Below, one piece after another: positions 8,684-19,402 of a stretch of DNA of 64,000 nt. The translations under genes and the position numbers were made by a program. The notes under the pieces were generated by a model. The model was not told the DNA's origin. It ran no database searches and saw nothing but the letters and a program-made list of their open reading frames with translations. Position 1 is the first letter of the stretch. Each line of letters begins with the position of its first letter. Source of the DNA: Macrococcoides caseolyticum (lineage in GTDB: Bacteria; Bacillota; Bacilli; Staphylococcales; Staphylococcaceae); the NCBI RefSeq assembly GCF_002902665.1, contig NZ_PPRM01000018.1, positions 35,436 through 99,435 of the forward strand, given 5' to 3'.

Positions 8684-9094
8684 ATGTTTAAATTTTTGAA
8701 AGGAATAATAAAATTAATATTGATTGTGACTGTATGTATCATGATATATTTGATTATACAGCTCAATCCTTTTACTAATAGTCCGAATCAATCAGGCAGC
8801 GAAAGCGACGCAGTGACATACAACCTGGAAGATAATGCATTATTTAGAAATATTCCTTTATCTCAAGTTAAAAATGCATTTAATTTCATGGATAAGCAGG
8901 AGTTTATGGCAGTATCGGGTTTAACTTTAATGGGATATAACGATGAGTATCTGGCTGGTAAGCGTGGTAATGATTATATTCTCTACCGATTTGGGGAACA
9001 GCAGGTCTTCGTCTTTCCTGATGAATATACATTAAATCAGGCATTAACAGAACGCAGTCAAAGAATTGAATTAAAGGATATTTCATCCTATTAA
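8684..9094 (+). CDS. Membrane-anchored hypothetical protein, 136 residues
   Basis: One hydrophobic segment near the N-terminus (about residues 8-26, LIVTVCIMIYLIIQ), preceded by lysines, suggests an anchor with the remaining 110 residues outside the membrane. The outer part contains a pair of short modules, FNFMDKQEFMAVSGLTLMGY and DYILYRFGEQQVFVFPD, that look like a small beta-rich fold. It resembles small staphylococcal proteins of unknown function (possibly DUF4930), but I cannot confirm that. It is the last gene of the exporter-acetyltransferase unit and is followed by a terminator. Confidence 0.7.
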   Translation: MFKFLKGIIKLILIVTVCIMIYLIIQLNPFTNSPNQSGSESDAVTYNLEDNALFRNIPLSQVKNAFNFMDKQEFMAVSGLTLMGYNDEYLAGKRGNDYILYRFGEQQVFVFPDEYTLNQALTERSQRIELKDISSY

Positions 9095-9125
9095 TGGTAT
9101 GATAATTATACCATTAACATAACTT

Positions 9126-9176
9126 GAACTATGCATAGAAAATGTATGTTGTTTTCTGTATAGTTCTTGTTTTTTT
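9126..9176 (+). terminator. Terminator ending the exporter unit
   Basis: GAACTAT...AGAAAA (from 9126) pairs with TTTTCT...ATAGTTC (ending about 9166), followed by TTGTTTTTTT. A second small hairpin, AATGGTAT/ATACCATT, lies just upstream at about 9093-9115. Confidence 0.7.
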
Positions 9177-9243
9177 ATAAACAACTTAATATAGCTTAGA
9201 ATATTATCATACTTACGTCCCACACTGTGAACTAGGAGAATAT

Positions 9244-10383
9244 ATGAAACATAATCACTTTATTTTGATTCTACTTATCCCTGTCTTTTTAATATTAACT
9301 GCATGCACTAACCATAAAATAGCTAAGGCACAGCATCCTATTGTTGAAATACAGAAGTTATCACATGTTGATCTGACGACTTATTATGTAAGTTCGATGA
9401 CGCTTGAAGAAAAGATAGCGCAACAGCTTGTGCTGGGCTTTGACGGCACGGATTATAATGCAGCTTTAAAAAGATATTCCGCTCGCAATATTGGTGGTGT
9501 TATTTTGTTTAAGAGAAATATAGTGAATGAATCTCAGTTAACGCAACTGAATCGGGATATCTTTCACAATACTGCTAATATACCGATGTTTATCGGAATA
9601 GATCAGGAAGGAGGTAGAGTAAACCGATTGCCGGCTTCTATACAAAATATTGAATCCGCCTATACGATAGGTTTATCGCATGATAAACAGTATGCATATC
9701 AGCAAGGTAGATATATTGGAGAAAATGTGAAACGTATGGGATTTAATCTGGATTTTGCACCTGTACTGGATATTTGGAGCAACCCAGCGAATAAAGTAAT
9801 TGGAGATAGAAGCTTTGGTCACGATGCACACATGGTTTCGGGAATGAGCCGTTCGTTTCGTCAAGGAATAACCGAGACAGGAATCATTACGAGTGGTAAA
9901 CATTTTCCAGGGCATGGAGATACAGTTTCAGACAGTCACGAGACACTTCCTGTGAGCAATAAATCACTTGATGAGCTTATGAAGTTTGAACTGATTCCTT
10001 TCAAACAACATATTGATGATGGCATCGATATGCTGATGGTCAGCCATATTTCATTTCCAGATATCGATAATAAGTATCCGGCATCTATCAGTAAAGAAAT
10101 TGTGACCAATATATTAAAGAAGAAGCTCGGATATAAAGGCGTTATCATTTCAGATGATCTAAGTATGGGTGCAATCAGCGATCGCTATTCCTTGAATGAA
10201 GCAGTTGTTCGTGGGTTGCAGTCGGGTGAGACAATCATGCTTATCGGAAGTGATGCTGTAGATGTTAATACACTGATTCAATATGTCAGATCAAATGTTG
10301 AAAACGGCAATATAGATAAAAAAATAATTGATGAAAATAATGAAAAAATAATCAGATTAAAGCTTAAATATGGTATCTTATAA
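9244..10383 (+). CDS. nagZ: Lipoprotein beta-N-acetylhexosaminidase, glycoside hydrolase family 3
   Basis: A 379-residue NagZ-type enzyme that releases terminal N-acetylglucosamine from muropeptides. The N-terminus is a lipoprotein signal (hydrophobic run then LTAC, lipidated Cys about residue 21), so it acts at the outer face of the membrane, as YbbD/NagZ does in B. subtilis. Family marks are FIGIDQEGGRVNRL (about 118-131), the KHFPGHGDT motif with the catalytic-loop Asp-Ser-His (SDSHETLP, about 219-238) and the nucleophile region GVIISDDLSMGAI (about 299-311). The C-terminal second domain of longer homologues is absent. Upstream is an AGGAGAA ribosome site. It lies between the exporter unit and mreC. 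Confidence 0.88.
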   Translation: MKHNHFILILLIPVFLILTACTNHKIAKAQHPIVEIQKLSHVDLTTYYVSSMTLEEKIAQQLVLGFDGTDYNAALKRYSARNIGGVILFKRNIVNESQLTQLNRDIFHNTANIPMFIGIDQEGGRVNRLPASIQNIESAYTIGLSHDKQYAYQQGRYIGENVKRMGFNLDFAPVLDIWSNPANKVIGDRSFGHDAHMVSGMSRSFRQGITETGIITSGKHFPGHGDTVSDSHETLPVSNKSLDELMKFELIPFKQHIDDGIDMLMVSHISFPDIDNKYPASISKEIVTNILKKKLGYKGVIISDDLSMGAISDRYSLNEAVVRGLQSGETIMLIGSDAVDVNTLIQYVRSNVENGNIDKKIIDENNEKIIRLKLKYGIL

Positions 10384-10412
10384 TATATTGAATATTCTAT
10401 AATGAGGTGTTA

Positions 10413-11276
10413 ATGTTGCCTAATTTCTACAAAAGAAATAAACTGGTCTTTATTTTATTTGGGCTGATTGTCTTTATCGTATTAGTCGGTGTCTCTTTAA
10501 AAGAGCGCTCAACTTCTACAGCAGAAGCATTTGCTGGAGATACGGTTGCAGCTGGTCAGCGTATTGTATCTTATCCTGCCATGTTTATAGCATCGAACTT
10601 CAGTGATTTAATACATATGTGGGATGCTAATGAAGAAAATAAGAAGCTCAAACAAAAGATAAAGGGGTTTGAGCAGGTGGAAGCTGATAACTACAGGCTT
10701 GATAAAGAGAATCAGGAATTGCGTCATGCCTTAAAGACAGAAAGTATTTCCATCTATGAGCCTGAAATTTCAACTGTCATCAGCCGGAATCATGATCAGT
10801 GGATGAATACGATGATCATTAATAAAGGAAGAACTTCCGGTTTCAAAGAGAACATGGCTGTAGTTACGACTGAAGGATTGGTCGGGCGACTAAAGAAAGT
10901 AAATAGCTACTCATCACAAGTGGAAATGATTACTTCAAGTGTTAAAGCAAGTAAAATCAGTGTCACGCTTCAGCAGGGTGCCGAAGAAATTTTCGGTATG
11001 GTGGATCACTTTGATGATAAGAAGAACTTACTCGTCATTTCTGACATTGATAATAATGTTAAAGTTAAAGTGGGAACGAGAGTTGTAACAAGTGGACTCG
11101 GAGGTCAGTTTCCTAAAGGGATTCTTATAGGGAAAGTTAAAAAAGTAGAAAATGATGAGTATGGTCTTAGTCAGATTGCGTATGTTGAAACTTCAGCAGA
11201 TTTAAAAGGTCTTTCCCAAGTATATATCGCGAAGAAAAGTCCAAAAGCTGTTACGCTTGAAGGAAGTGAAGAGTAA
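10413..11276 (+). CDS. mreC: Rod shape-determining protein MreC
   Basis: A membrane-anchored periplasm-side scaffold of cell-wall synthesis: short cytoplasmic tail, one transmembrane helix (LVFILFGLIVFIVLVGVSL), a coiled coil (about residues 75-115, ENKKLKQKIKGFEQVEADNY onwards) and the beta-barrel domain with NKGRTSGFKENMAV and GLVGRL. Several starts are possible: GTG 10407, ATG 10413, or TTG 10416. TTG 10416 gives MPNFYKRNK, which best resembles the staphylococcal N-terminus and has better spacing from the TGAGGTG site at 10403-10409. mreD follows with a one-base stop/start overlap. Confidence 0.92.
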   Translation: MLPNFYKRNKLVFILFGLIVFIVLVGVSLKERSTSTAEAFAGDTVAAGQRIVSYPAMFIASNFSDLIHMWDANEENKKLKQKIKGFEQVEADNYRLDKENQELRHALKTESISIYEPEISTVISRNHDQWMNTMIINKGRTSGFKENMAVVTTEGLVGRLKKVNSYSSQVEMITSSVKASKISVTLQQGAEEIFGMVDHFDDKKNLLVISDIDNNVKVKVGTRVVTSGLGGQFPKGILIGKVKKVENDEYGLSQIAYVETSADLKGLSQVYIAKKSPKAVTLEGSEE

Positions 11277-11779
11277 TGCAAATCATTATCTTCCCTGCTA
11301 TCGGATGGTTACTGCTACTTATAAATAATTTAATCACGACATTTATGCCTATAAACTTCTTTGGATATGAGCTCTACTTTATACCGCACCTCATGTTAAT
11401 ATACTTGCTGGTACTAACGGTATATAAGAATCCGAAGATTGCACTGATCCTGGCAATTTTATTTGGTATTCTATGTGACATTTACATTGGTAATATATAT
11501 GGGCTCTATACATTTGGATTTATTATTGCAGTGTTGCTGATGGACCAGCTCTTTAAAGTTTTCTATAAAGACTTAAAGATGATGGTTGCTTTATTGCTGT
11601 TATTTGTATTGTTATTCGAAAGCTTTAAGTTTGTAACAGTTAAGGTACTTGGGCTAGCTACAGCGGGTTATTTCGGGTTTGTGTTTGCGCACTTGATTCC
11701 GACATTGCTTATTAATTTTCTGTTTATTATCATTGTGTTTCCGATACTTCTTAAAATATTAGATAAATATACAATTTAA
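11276..11779 (+). CDS. mreD: Rod shape-determining protein MreD
   Basis: A 167-residue integral membrane protein with five to six hydrophobic helices. The segment FGILCDIYIGNIYGLYTFGF (about residues 61-80) is the characteristic MreD region. It works with MreC to organise peripheral or septal peptidoglycan synthesis. The start ATG overlaps the mreC stop (TAATG), and the promoter of the ribosomal protein operon begins three bases after its stop. Confidence 0.92.
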   Translation: MQIIIFPAIGWLLLLINNLITTFMPINFFGYELYFIPHLMLIYLLVLTVYKNPKIALILAILFGILCDIYIGNIYGLYTFGFIIAVLLMDQLFKVFYKDLKMMVALLLLFVLLFESFKFVTVKVLGLATAGYFGFVFAHLIPTLLINFLFIIIVFPILLKILDKYTI

Positions 11780-11781
11780 AA

Positions 11782-11810
11782 TTGACTATTTACAATACTG
11801 ATGATATTAT
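11782..11810 (+). promoter_or_regulatory. Promoter of the rplU-prp-rpmA operon
   Basis: TTGACT (11782-11787), 17 bp, TATTAT (11805-11810). It lies right after the mreD stop and ahead of the L21 leader; transcript start about 11817. Confidence 0.75.
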
Positions 11811-11816
11811 ATGGAA

Positions 11817-11900
11817 GTTGAGTAGTTTCAAGCTACATACAACCGCACAACTTTAGGTTTAAGTGAGTAATCCACCTAAAGATGGCGTGACTTATAAATA
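11817..11900 (+). promoter_or_regulatory. Ribosomal protein L21 leader (autoregulatory RNA)
   Basis: The 5' untranslated region before rplU in Firmicutes carries a conserved L21 leader structure. Here the TTAGGTTTAAGTGAG / CCACCTAAAGATGG segment (about 11852-11886) forms the stem AGGT/ACCT, following ACCGCACAACTT. Placement comes from synteny and these conserved-looking elements, and I could not run a covariance model. Such leaders are thought to bind L21 and repress the operon when the protein is in excess. Confidence 0.65.
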
Positions 11901-11915
11901 ATAGGAGGTGCAAGT

Positions 11916-12224
11916 ATGTTTGCAATTATTGAAACTGGTGGAAAACAATTAAAAGTTGAACAAGGTCAAGAAATCTGGGTTGAGAAGTTAAACGCAGAAG
12001 AAGGTTCAACATTCACGTTTGATCAAGTATTAATGGTTGGTGGAGAAACAGTTAAAGTTGGTTCACCTGTAGTTGAAGGTGCTACTGTTACAGCGAAAGT
12101 TGAAAAACACGGTCGTGGTAAAAAAATCACTGTATTCAAATACAAACCAAAGAAAAACTACAAACGTAAACAAGGTCATCGTCAACCTTATACAAAATTA
12201 GTTATTGAAGCGATTAACGCATAA
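11916..12224 (+). CDS. rplU: 50S ribosomal protein L21
   Basis: A 102-residue protein of normal length that binds 23S rRNA domain VI. Family marks are [18 protein letters not shown] at the start and the basic C-terminus [16 protein letters not shown]. The ribosome site AGGAGGTG is near perfect. It is the first gene of the classic rplU-prp-rpmA operon, preceded by an L21 leader, and its stop overlaps the prp start by one base. Confidence 0.98.
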   Translation: MFAIIETGGKQLKVEQGQEIWVEKLNAEEGSTFTFDQVLMVGGETVKVGSPVVEGATVTAKVEKHGRGKKITVFKYKPKKNYKRKQGHRQPYTKLVIEAINA

Positions 12225-12544
12225 TGATTAATGTTACCGTCTTGGTCAATGAAGATGGACAAGTAACTGAGTTTACTATGGAAGGACATGCGGATAGTTC
12301 ACCTCATGGGCAGGATCTTGTATGTGCGGGTGCATCAGCCGTTGTATTTGGTAGTATGAATGCAGTTATGGGTTTGACGGATGAAAGACCCGATATTGAC
12401 TATGCAGATGATGGCGGTTATTTTACTGCAAGAGTTGTGGATCTTAATAATAAGGAAGCACAACTGATCATACAGTCAATGCTCGTGTCTCTCCAGACAA
12501 TTGAAGCTGAATACGGACAGTATATAAAATTAAATTATAAGTGA
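12224..12544 (+). CDS. prp: Ribosomal-processing cysteine protease Prp
   Basis: A 106-residue cysteine protease (YsxB family) that removes the N-terminal extension of ribosomal protein L27, an essential step in staphylococci. The catalytic pair is visible at the expected positions: His22 in MEGHADSS and Cys34 in DLVCAGASAV. The gene sits between rplU and rpmA and shares a base with the rplU stop, so the protease is made with its substrate. The matching cleavage site is present in the L27 encoded next. Confidence 0.95.
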   Translation: MINVTVLVNEDGQVTEFTMEGHADSSPHGQDLVCAGASAVVFGSMNAVMGLTDERPDIDYADDGGYFTARVVDLNNKEAQLIIQSMLVSLQTIEAEYGQYIKLNYK

Positions 12545-12554
12545 GGTGTAACTC

Positions 12555-12839
12555 ATGTTAAAATTAAACTTACAATTCTTCGCATCGAAAAAAGGGGTAG
12601 GTTCTACACGTAACGGTCGTGACTCTGAATCAAAACGTTTAGGTGCTAAACGTGCTGACGGTCAATTCGTAACTGGTGGTTCAATTTTATACCGTCAACG
12701 CGGTACTAAAATTTTCGCTGGTGAGAACGTAGGTCGTGGTGGAGATGATACGCTTTACGCTAAAATTGATGGCGTTGTTAAATTCGAACGTTTCGGACGC
12801 GACAAAAAGAAAGTATCAGTATACGCTGAAGCGAAATAA
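12555..12839 (+). CDS. rpmA: 50S ribosomal protein L27, with cleavable N-terminal extension
   Basis: A 94-residue protein near the peptidyl-transferase centre. It begins MLKLNLQFF followed by [15 protein letters not shown]. The extension up to FF is the Prp cleavage segment; cutting between Phe9 and Ala10 exposes the mature N-terminus that reaches the active site. The basic [15 protein letters not shown] region and [11 protein letters not shown] end are typical. It is the last gene of the rplU operon, with a terminator 12 bp later. Confidence 0.98.
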   Translation: MLKLNLQFFASKKGVGSTRNGRDSESKRLGAKRADGQFVTGGSILYRQRGTKIFAGENVGRGGDDTLYAKIDGVVKFERFGRDKKKVSVYAEAK

Positions 12840-12850
12840 TGTGAATCATG

Positions 12851-12883
12851 GGACTTGGGACAGTTGTCTCAAGTCTTTTTTTC
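12851..12883 (+). terminator. Terminator of the rplU-prp-rpmA operon
   Basis: GACTTGGGACA (12852-12862) pairs with TGTCTCAAGTC with one G-U pair, then seven T. It separates this operon from the Spo0B-like gene. Confidence 0.85.
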
Positions 12884-13016
12884 ATTTTATTTAATACCGG
12901 ACATGTACAAGATCCTCGATGATTTTGTATGCTGTCCTTTTTTTAATGATGACAATATTGTTCGTCTGACGTATACAAAGTGTTATTCCATGTTATACTA
13001 TGTAAGAGGTGAGGAG

Positions 13017-13505
13017 ATGAATCGCCGAGATATATACTTTAAGATGAAACATGATTTTGCAAACCAATTGCAGTTGATAGACACATATACACAGCTCGGT
13101 CAACATGAGAAAAGAGATAAGCTTATTCAAAGCGTTGTCATGTCATTTAAAGATGAGCAGGACTTTTTAAAGTTGCCATTAAATCAGACGATTGATTGTT
13201 ACATAGGATACAGAATAGAACAGCATAAATTTGATTTCGCATTTGAAATAGATACGCTATCAAGTGCAATTGGCTTATATGATACGCGTGTTTCATCAAT
13301 ATTTAATGACGTGTTTGCTGATGCCGGACATCGTATTGAAGAAAAGGGCCTGATAACGATCAGTATCTTTGAAACTGAAGCTGCATTTGAACTGTTATTT
13401 GTTTTAACAGGGAGAATTATAGATAAAACGATACATCCGGCAATAACTGAAATGAATCAGAATTTAGTAGAATATGAATATGAAATAAATAAAAGAGGTG
13501 TCTAA
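13017..13505 (+). CDS. Spo0B-like histidine-containing protein (probable phosphotransferase relic)
   Basis: A 162-residue protein in the place of spo0B, which in Bacillus lies between rpmA and obg. Residues 11-21, KHDFANQLQLI, match the Spo0B/sensor-kinase dimerisation helix, whose His accepts the phosphate (His12 here). The C-terminal part is acidic and poorly conserved, resembling a degenerate kinase-like ATPase domain. Start ATG 13017 is chosen for the strong AAGAGGTGAGGA site; the frame extends upstream without a ribosome site and across the preceding terminator. This family of cocci does not sporulate, so the partner response regulator and role are unknown. It is directly followed by obg (stop and start adjacent). 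Confidence 0.7.
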   Translation: MNRRDIYFKMKHDFANQLQLIDTYTQLGQHEKRDKLIQSVVMSFKDEQDFLKLPLNQTIDCYIGYRIEQHKFDFAFEIDTLSSAIGLYDTRVSSIFNDVFADAGHRIEEKGLITISIFETEAAFELLFVLTGRIIDKTIHPAITEMNQNLVEYEYEINKRGV

Positions 13506-14795
13506 ATGTTTATAGATCAGGTAAAGATTAATTTAAAAGCAGGAGATGGAGGTAACGGAATCGTTGCTTACCGACGTGAAAAGTATGTGCCGCTCGGTGG
13601 ACCAGCAGGTGGTGATGGTGGTAAAGGTGCTTCTATTGTATTTGAAGTAGATGAGGGACTTAGAACATTGCTTGATTTCAGATTTCAACGTATGTTTAAA
13701 GCAGAGCCAGGTGAAAATGGACAGTCGAGTAATATGCATGGCCGCGGAGCGAAGGACCTAGTGTTAAAAGTTCCGCCAGGCACAGTTATCAAAAATGCAG
13801 AGACAGGCGAAATTATTGCAGACTTGGTAACACATGAACAACGTGCAGTAGTTGCACGTGGTGGTCGTGGCGGGCGAGGGAATTCTCGTTTTGCATCTGC
13901 AAGTAACCCGGCACCTGACTTCTGTGAGAATGGTGAGCCGGGTGAGGAAATAGAAGTTTCACTCGAATTAAAGTTACTGGCTGATGTTGGTCTTGTTGGG
14001 TATCCAAGTGTAGGGAAATCTACTTTGCTATCTATTGTTTCTAAAGCGAAGCCTAAGATCGGTGCATACCATTTTACTACGATTAAACCAAATCTTGGGG
14101 TAGTTCAGACGAAAGATCAACGTAGTTTTGTGATGGCAGATCTTCCTGGGTTAATCGAAGGAGCATCAGAAGGTGTTGGGCTTGGACATCAGTTTCTTAA
14201 ACATGTTGAGCGTACGCGTGTTATCATCCATATGATCGATATGGGACGTACAGATGGTCGTGATCCGTTTGAAGACTATACAACGATAAACAAAGAATTG
14301 AAGCAATATAATGAAAAGCTTGCACGTCGTCCACAAATTATTGTAGCGAACAAGATGGATATGCCAAATGCAGAGGAATATTTACAAGAGTTTAAATCTA
14401 AACTGAAAGAAGACGTTGAAATCATCGAACTGAGCGCGGCAACATATCAAAATATTGATACATTACTATATAAAACCGCTGATTTACTGGATGAAACGAA
14501 AGATATCGATTATGATCTAGATGAAGAAGCGAGTGCAGTTCATCGCGTCATGTATAAACATGAGAAATCAGTGGATCATTTTGAGATTACGCGTGATGAT
14601 GACGGTGCCTACGTCGTAAGCGGTAACTCAATAGAACGTCTGTTCAAGATGACAGACTTCACAAGAGATGCGTCGGTACGCCGTTTTGCTAGACAAATGC
14701 GTACGATGGGAATCGATGATGCATTGCGTGAACGTGGAGCAAAAAATGGAGATACGGTACGTATTCTACGTGGTGAATTTGAATTTATTGAATAG
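13506..14795 (+). CDS. obg: Obg family GTPase (ribosome assembly / stress)
   Basis: A 429-residue essential GTPase that binds the 50S subunit and ppGpp. The N-terminal glycine-rich Obg fold (residues 1-158) shows [12 protein letters not shown] and [13 protein letters not shown]. The GTPase domain has G1 [10 protein letters not shown]3 [10 protein letters not shown]4 ANKMD and SA in ELSAATYQ. The C-terminal OCT domain ends RILRGEFEF. It is immediately downstream of the Spo0B-like gene, conserving the Bacillus order. Confidence 0.97.
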   Translation: MFIDQVKINLKAGDGGNGIVAYRREKYVPLGGPAGGDGGKGASIVFEVDEGLRTLLDFRFQRMFKAEPGENGQSSNMHGRGAKDLVLKVPPGTVIKNAETGEIIADLVTHEQRAVVARGGRGGRGNSRFASASNPAPDFCENGEPGEEIEVSLELKLLADVGLVGYPSVGKSTLLSIVSKAKPKIGAYHFTTIKPNLGVVQTKDQRSFVMADLPGLIEGASEGVGLGHQFLKHVERTRVIIHMIDMGRTDGRDPFEDYTTINKELKQYNEKLARRPQIIVANKMDMPNAEEYLQEFKSKLKEDVEIIELSAATYQNIDTLLYKTADLLDETKDIDYDLDEEASAVHRVMYKHEKSVDHFEITRDDDGAYVVSGNSIERLFKMTDFTRDASVRRFARQMRTMGIDDALRERGAKNGDTVRILRGEFEFIE

Positions 14796-14807
14796 AAGGT
14801 GTATTTG

Positions 14808-15254
14808 ATGACGACACAAAAGAAATTTTATTTAATACGTGAAGATGTACTGCCTGAATCTGTAAAGAAAACCCTATTGATTAAGGATCTACTCGATAAG
14901 AATCCTAAACTATCTATCTTTGATGCCGTTAAAAAACACGATTTGTCACGAAGTGCTTATTATAAATATAAAGATACGATCTTTCCGGTTGATGAAAAGA
15001 CACGTGAGAAGAATTTGACGATAATGGTACAAGTTGATGATAAGGTCGGCCTTTTAAGTGAGATATTATCCTTTATTGCTTTACATAATGGATCAGTATT
15101 AACGATACATCAGACTATTCCAATTAAAGAGAAGACGACCATTACAATTTCATTGAATGCTACAGATATCGATATGACGATCAATGAACTTATTGAAGTG
15201 ATTAGTTCGATAGAGCATGTTAATGATGTAAAGCTTCTTGGAATGAGCTTATAG
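14808..15254 (+). CDS. pheB: UPF0735 ACT-domain protein (PheB-like)
   Basis: A 148-residue protein. The first half has a small helix-turn-helix-like segment ([25 protein letters not shown]). The second half is an ACT domain ([22 protein letters not shown] onward), a fold that usually binds amino acids. The family, historically called PheB in Bacillus, is UPF0735; its ligand is not established. Start ATG 14808 follows AGAAGGTG; a GTG three codons earlier is less likely. It sits between obg and ruvA as in Staphylococcus. Confidence 0.88.
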   Translation: MTTQKKFYLIREDVLPESVKKTLLIKDLLDKNPKLSIFDAVKKHDLSRSAYYKYKDTIFPVDEKTREKNLTIMVQVDDKVGLLSEILSFIALHNGSVLTIHQTIPIKEKTTITISLNATDIDMTINELIEVISSIEHVNDVKLLGMSL

Positions 15255-15262
15255 GAGGAACT

Positions 15263-15844
15263 ATGTACGCATATTTAAAAGGTAAAATAATGACAATACT
15301 ACCAACACATCTCGTAATTGAAGTGAGCGGGATAGGATATGAATGTCTAACTCCGAATCCTTACCGGTTTAATCATCAGCTAGATCAGATGATTACACTT
15401 CATACGCAGCTCGTTGTAAGAGAAGATGCACAGCTACTCTATGGTTTTAAAGACGAGGAAGAGAAAGCGATGTTTAATGCTTTGAATAAAGTAACAGGAA
15501 TTGGGCCAAAATCAGCGCTTGCAATATTAGCTACAAGCACTCCTCAAGAGATTATTAAAGCAATCGAGTCGGAAAGTGAAAGTTATTTGATTAAATTTCC
15601 AGGAATAGGAAAGAAGACAGCGAGACAAATCATTCTAGATTTAAAAGGTAAATTGACGATTACGGATGAAAGTGAATTATTCAAAGAAGTAAATGATACA
15701 CTATTAAACGAAGCATTACTTGCATTTGAAGCACTAGGATACTCAAAGAGAGAGATTACTAAGATTGAAAAAGAGCTCAAGAAAAAACAGTTTAGCACCG
15801 TTGATGAATATGTTAAGCAAGGATTGCAGATGTTTGTGTCATAA
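15263..15844 (+). CDS. ruvA: Holliday junction branch migration subunit RuvA
   Basis: A 193-residue protein with the three RuvA domains: an N-terminal OB fold ([20 protein letters not shown]), tandem helix-hairpin-helix motifs ([14 protein letters not shown] and [17 protein letters not shown]) and a C-terminal three-helix domain that contacts RuvB (about residues 145-193). It binds four-way DNA junctions and loads RuvB. Strong AGGAGG site; ruvB follows 15 bp later. Confidence 0.97.
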   Translation: MYAYLKGKIMTILPTHLVIEVSGIGYECLTPNPYRFNHQLDQMITLHTQLVVREDAQLLYGFKDEEEKAMFNALNKVTGIGPKSALAILATSTPQEIIKAIESESESYLIKFPGIGKKTARQIILDLKGKLTITDESELFKEVNDTLLNEALLAFEALGYSKREITKIEKELKKKQFSTVDEYVKQGLQMFVS

Positions 15845-15859
15845 AAAGGATGTGTTATT

Positions 15860-16873
15860 TTGGACGATAGAATCGTTGATAACAATTTAATTGATCACTA
15901 TGAAGTTGAAGAAGAGCTCTCCCTTAGACCCGAGAGACTTTCTCAATATATCGGGCAGCATAAGATTAAGGAGAATCTTGATGTTTTTATTCAAGCTGCA
16001 AAGCTCAGAAATGAAGCGCTTGATCATGTATTACTCTACGGACCTCCAGGATTAGGTAAGACGACGCTTGCGAATATTATTGCGCATGAACTCGATGTCA
16101 ATATTAAGATTACTTCTGGACCCTCAATTGAAAGACCAGGAGATTTAGCGGCAATCTTGTCGAGCTTAAATGCGGGTGACGTTTTGTTCATTGATGAAAT
16201 TCATAGAATTTCTCGCGTTGTAGAAGAAGTACTCTATCCTGCGATGGAAGATTTCTGCTTAGATATTGTAGTTGGAAAGGGAGAAGAAGCACGGAGCATT
16301 AGAATCGATCTTCCACCGTTCACACTTGTTGGCGCGACTACGCGAGCAGGAAGTTTATCGGCACCACTTAGGGATCGATTTGGTGTGCATCTGAGATTAG
16401 ATTATTATGATATGAAAGACTTGTCCCATATTGTGTCAAGAACTGCAGATGTGTTCGAGGTTTCAATAGATGCACAATCTGTGCAAGAAATTGCACTAAG
16501 AAGTCGTGGGACCCCAAGGATAGCCAATCGACTGTTAAAGCGTGTAAGAGATTTTGCACAAGTTAGAAATAATGGACTAATTGATATTGAGATGACGACA
16601 CACGCATTGAATCTATTACAAGTAGATCGATATGGACTTGACCATATCGACCACAAGATTTTACGTGCTATCATCGAACGTTATAACGGTGGGCCTGTAG
16701 GATTAGATACGATTGCAGTCTCAATAGGAGAAGAACGCATAACACTAGAAGATGTTTATGAACCTTACTTGATCCAAAAAGGCTTGTTAGAAAGAACTGC
16801 ACGAGGGCGTGTTGCAACTATACATGCCTATGAACATCTGAATGTGCCATATGTTAATGAAAAGAGGAAATAA
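15860..16873 (+). CDS. ruvB: Holliday junction helicase RuvB
   Basis: A 337-residue AAA+ motor driving branch migration with RuvA. Walker [10 protein letters not shown] (about residues 55-63), Walker [10 protein letters not shown], sensor 1 GATTRAGSL and the arginine finger region LRDRFG are all present, then a winged-helix domain ([20 protein letters not shown]). The start is TTG (15860), supported by AAAAAGGATG upstream and by the length of the variable N-terminus. Confidence 0.97.
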   Translation: MDDRIVDNNLIDHYEVEEELSLRPERLSQYIGQHKIKENLDVFIQAAKLRNEALDHVLLYGPPGLGKTTLANIIAHELDVNIKITSGPSIERPGDLAAILSSLNAGDVLFIDEIHRISRVVEEVLYPAMEDFCLDIVVGKGEEARSIRIDLPPFTLVGATTRAGSLSAPLRDRFGVHLRLDYYDMKDLSHIVSRTADVFEVSIDAQSVQEIALRSRGTPRIANRLLKRVRDFAQVRNNGLIDIEMTTHALNLLQVDRYGLDHIDHKILRAIIERYNGGPVGLDTIAVSIGEERITLEDVYEPYLIQKGLLERTARGRVATIHAYEHLNVPYVNEKRK

Positions 16874-16875
16874 TT

Positions 16876-19049
<2,174 letters not shown>

Positions 19050-19060
19050 GAGGTAAAGAG

Positions 19061-19339
19061 ATGAGTCCAGAAACACAAGCATTGTTACTTAATTTATTAC
19101 CGTTAGTTGCAATTTTTGCAGTTGCTTACTTCTTTATGATTAAGCCGCAGCAGAAGCGTACAAAAGAACAGCAGCAGCTGATCAGAAATTTAAAGCGTGG
19201 AGATAAAGTCGCTACAATCGGAGGGTTACAAGGAACTGTTAAATCTGTAGATAATCAATTTGTTACTTTGATTGTCAATAATAAAGGTACTGAAATGACG
19301 TTCGAAAAACAAGCAATAAAAGGATTATCTAATAAATAA
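19061..19339 (+). CDS. yajC: Sec translocase accessory protein YajC
   Basis: A 92-residue protein with one N-terminal transmembrane helix (LLPLVAIFAVAYFFMI, about residues 12-27), then the conserved IKPQQKRTKEQ basic stretch and a small soluble domain with GDKVATIGGLQGTV. It associates with SecDF in protein export. The gene precedes secDF by 63 bp. Confidence 0.95.
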   Translation: MSPETQALLLNLLPLVAIFAVAYFFMIKPQQKRTKEQQQLIRNLKRGDKVATIGGLQGTVKSVDNQFVTLIVNNKGTEMTFEKQAIKGLSNK

Positions 19340-19402
19340 TTTTGATTCCTTCAGAATTTAGATGTATACTTTTTACATCAAAAGGATTATAGAGGTGAAA
19401 GC

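Noticed and set aside
12855..13016. 54-residue N-terminal extension of the Spo0B-like protein
   Set aside because: It starts inside the rpmA terminator, has no ribosome site and is not Spo0B-like, whereas ATG 13017 has a strong site.
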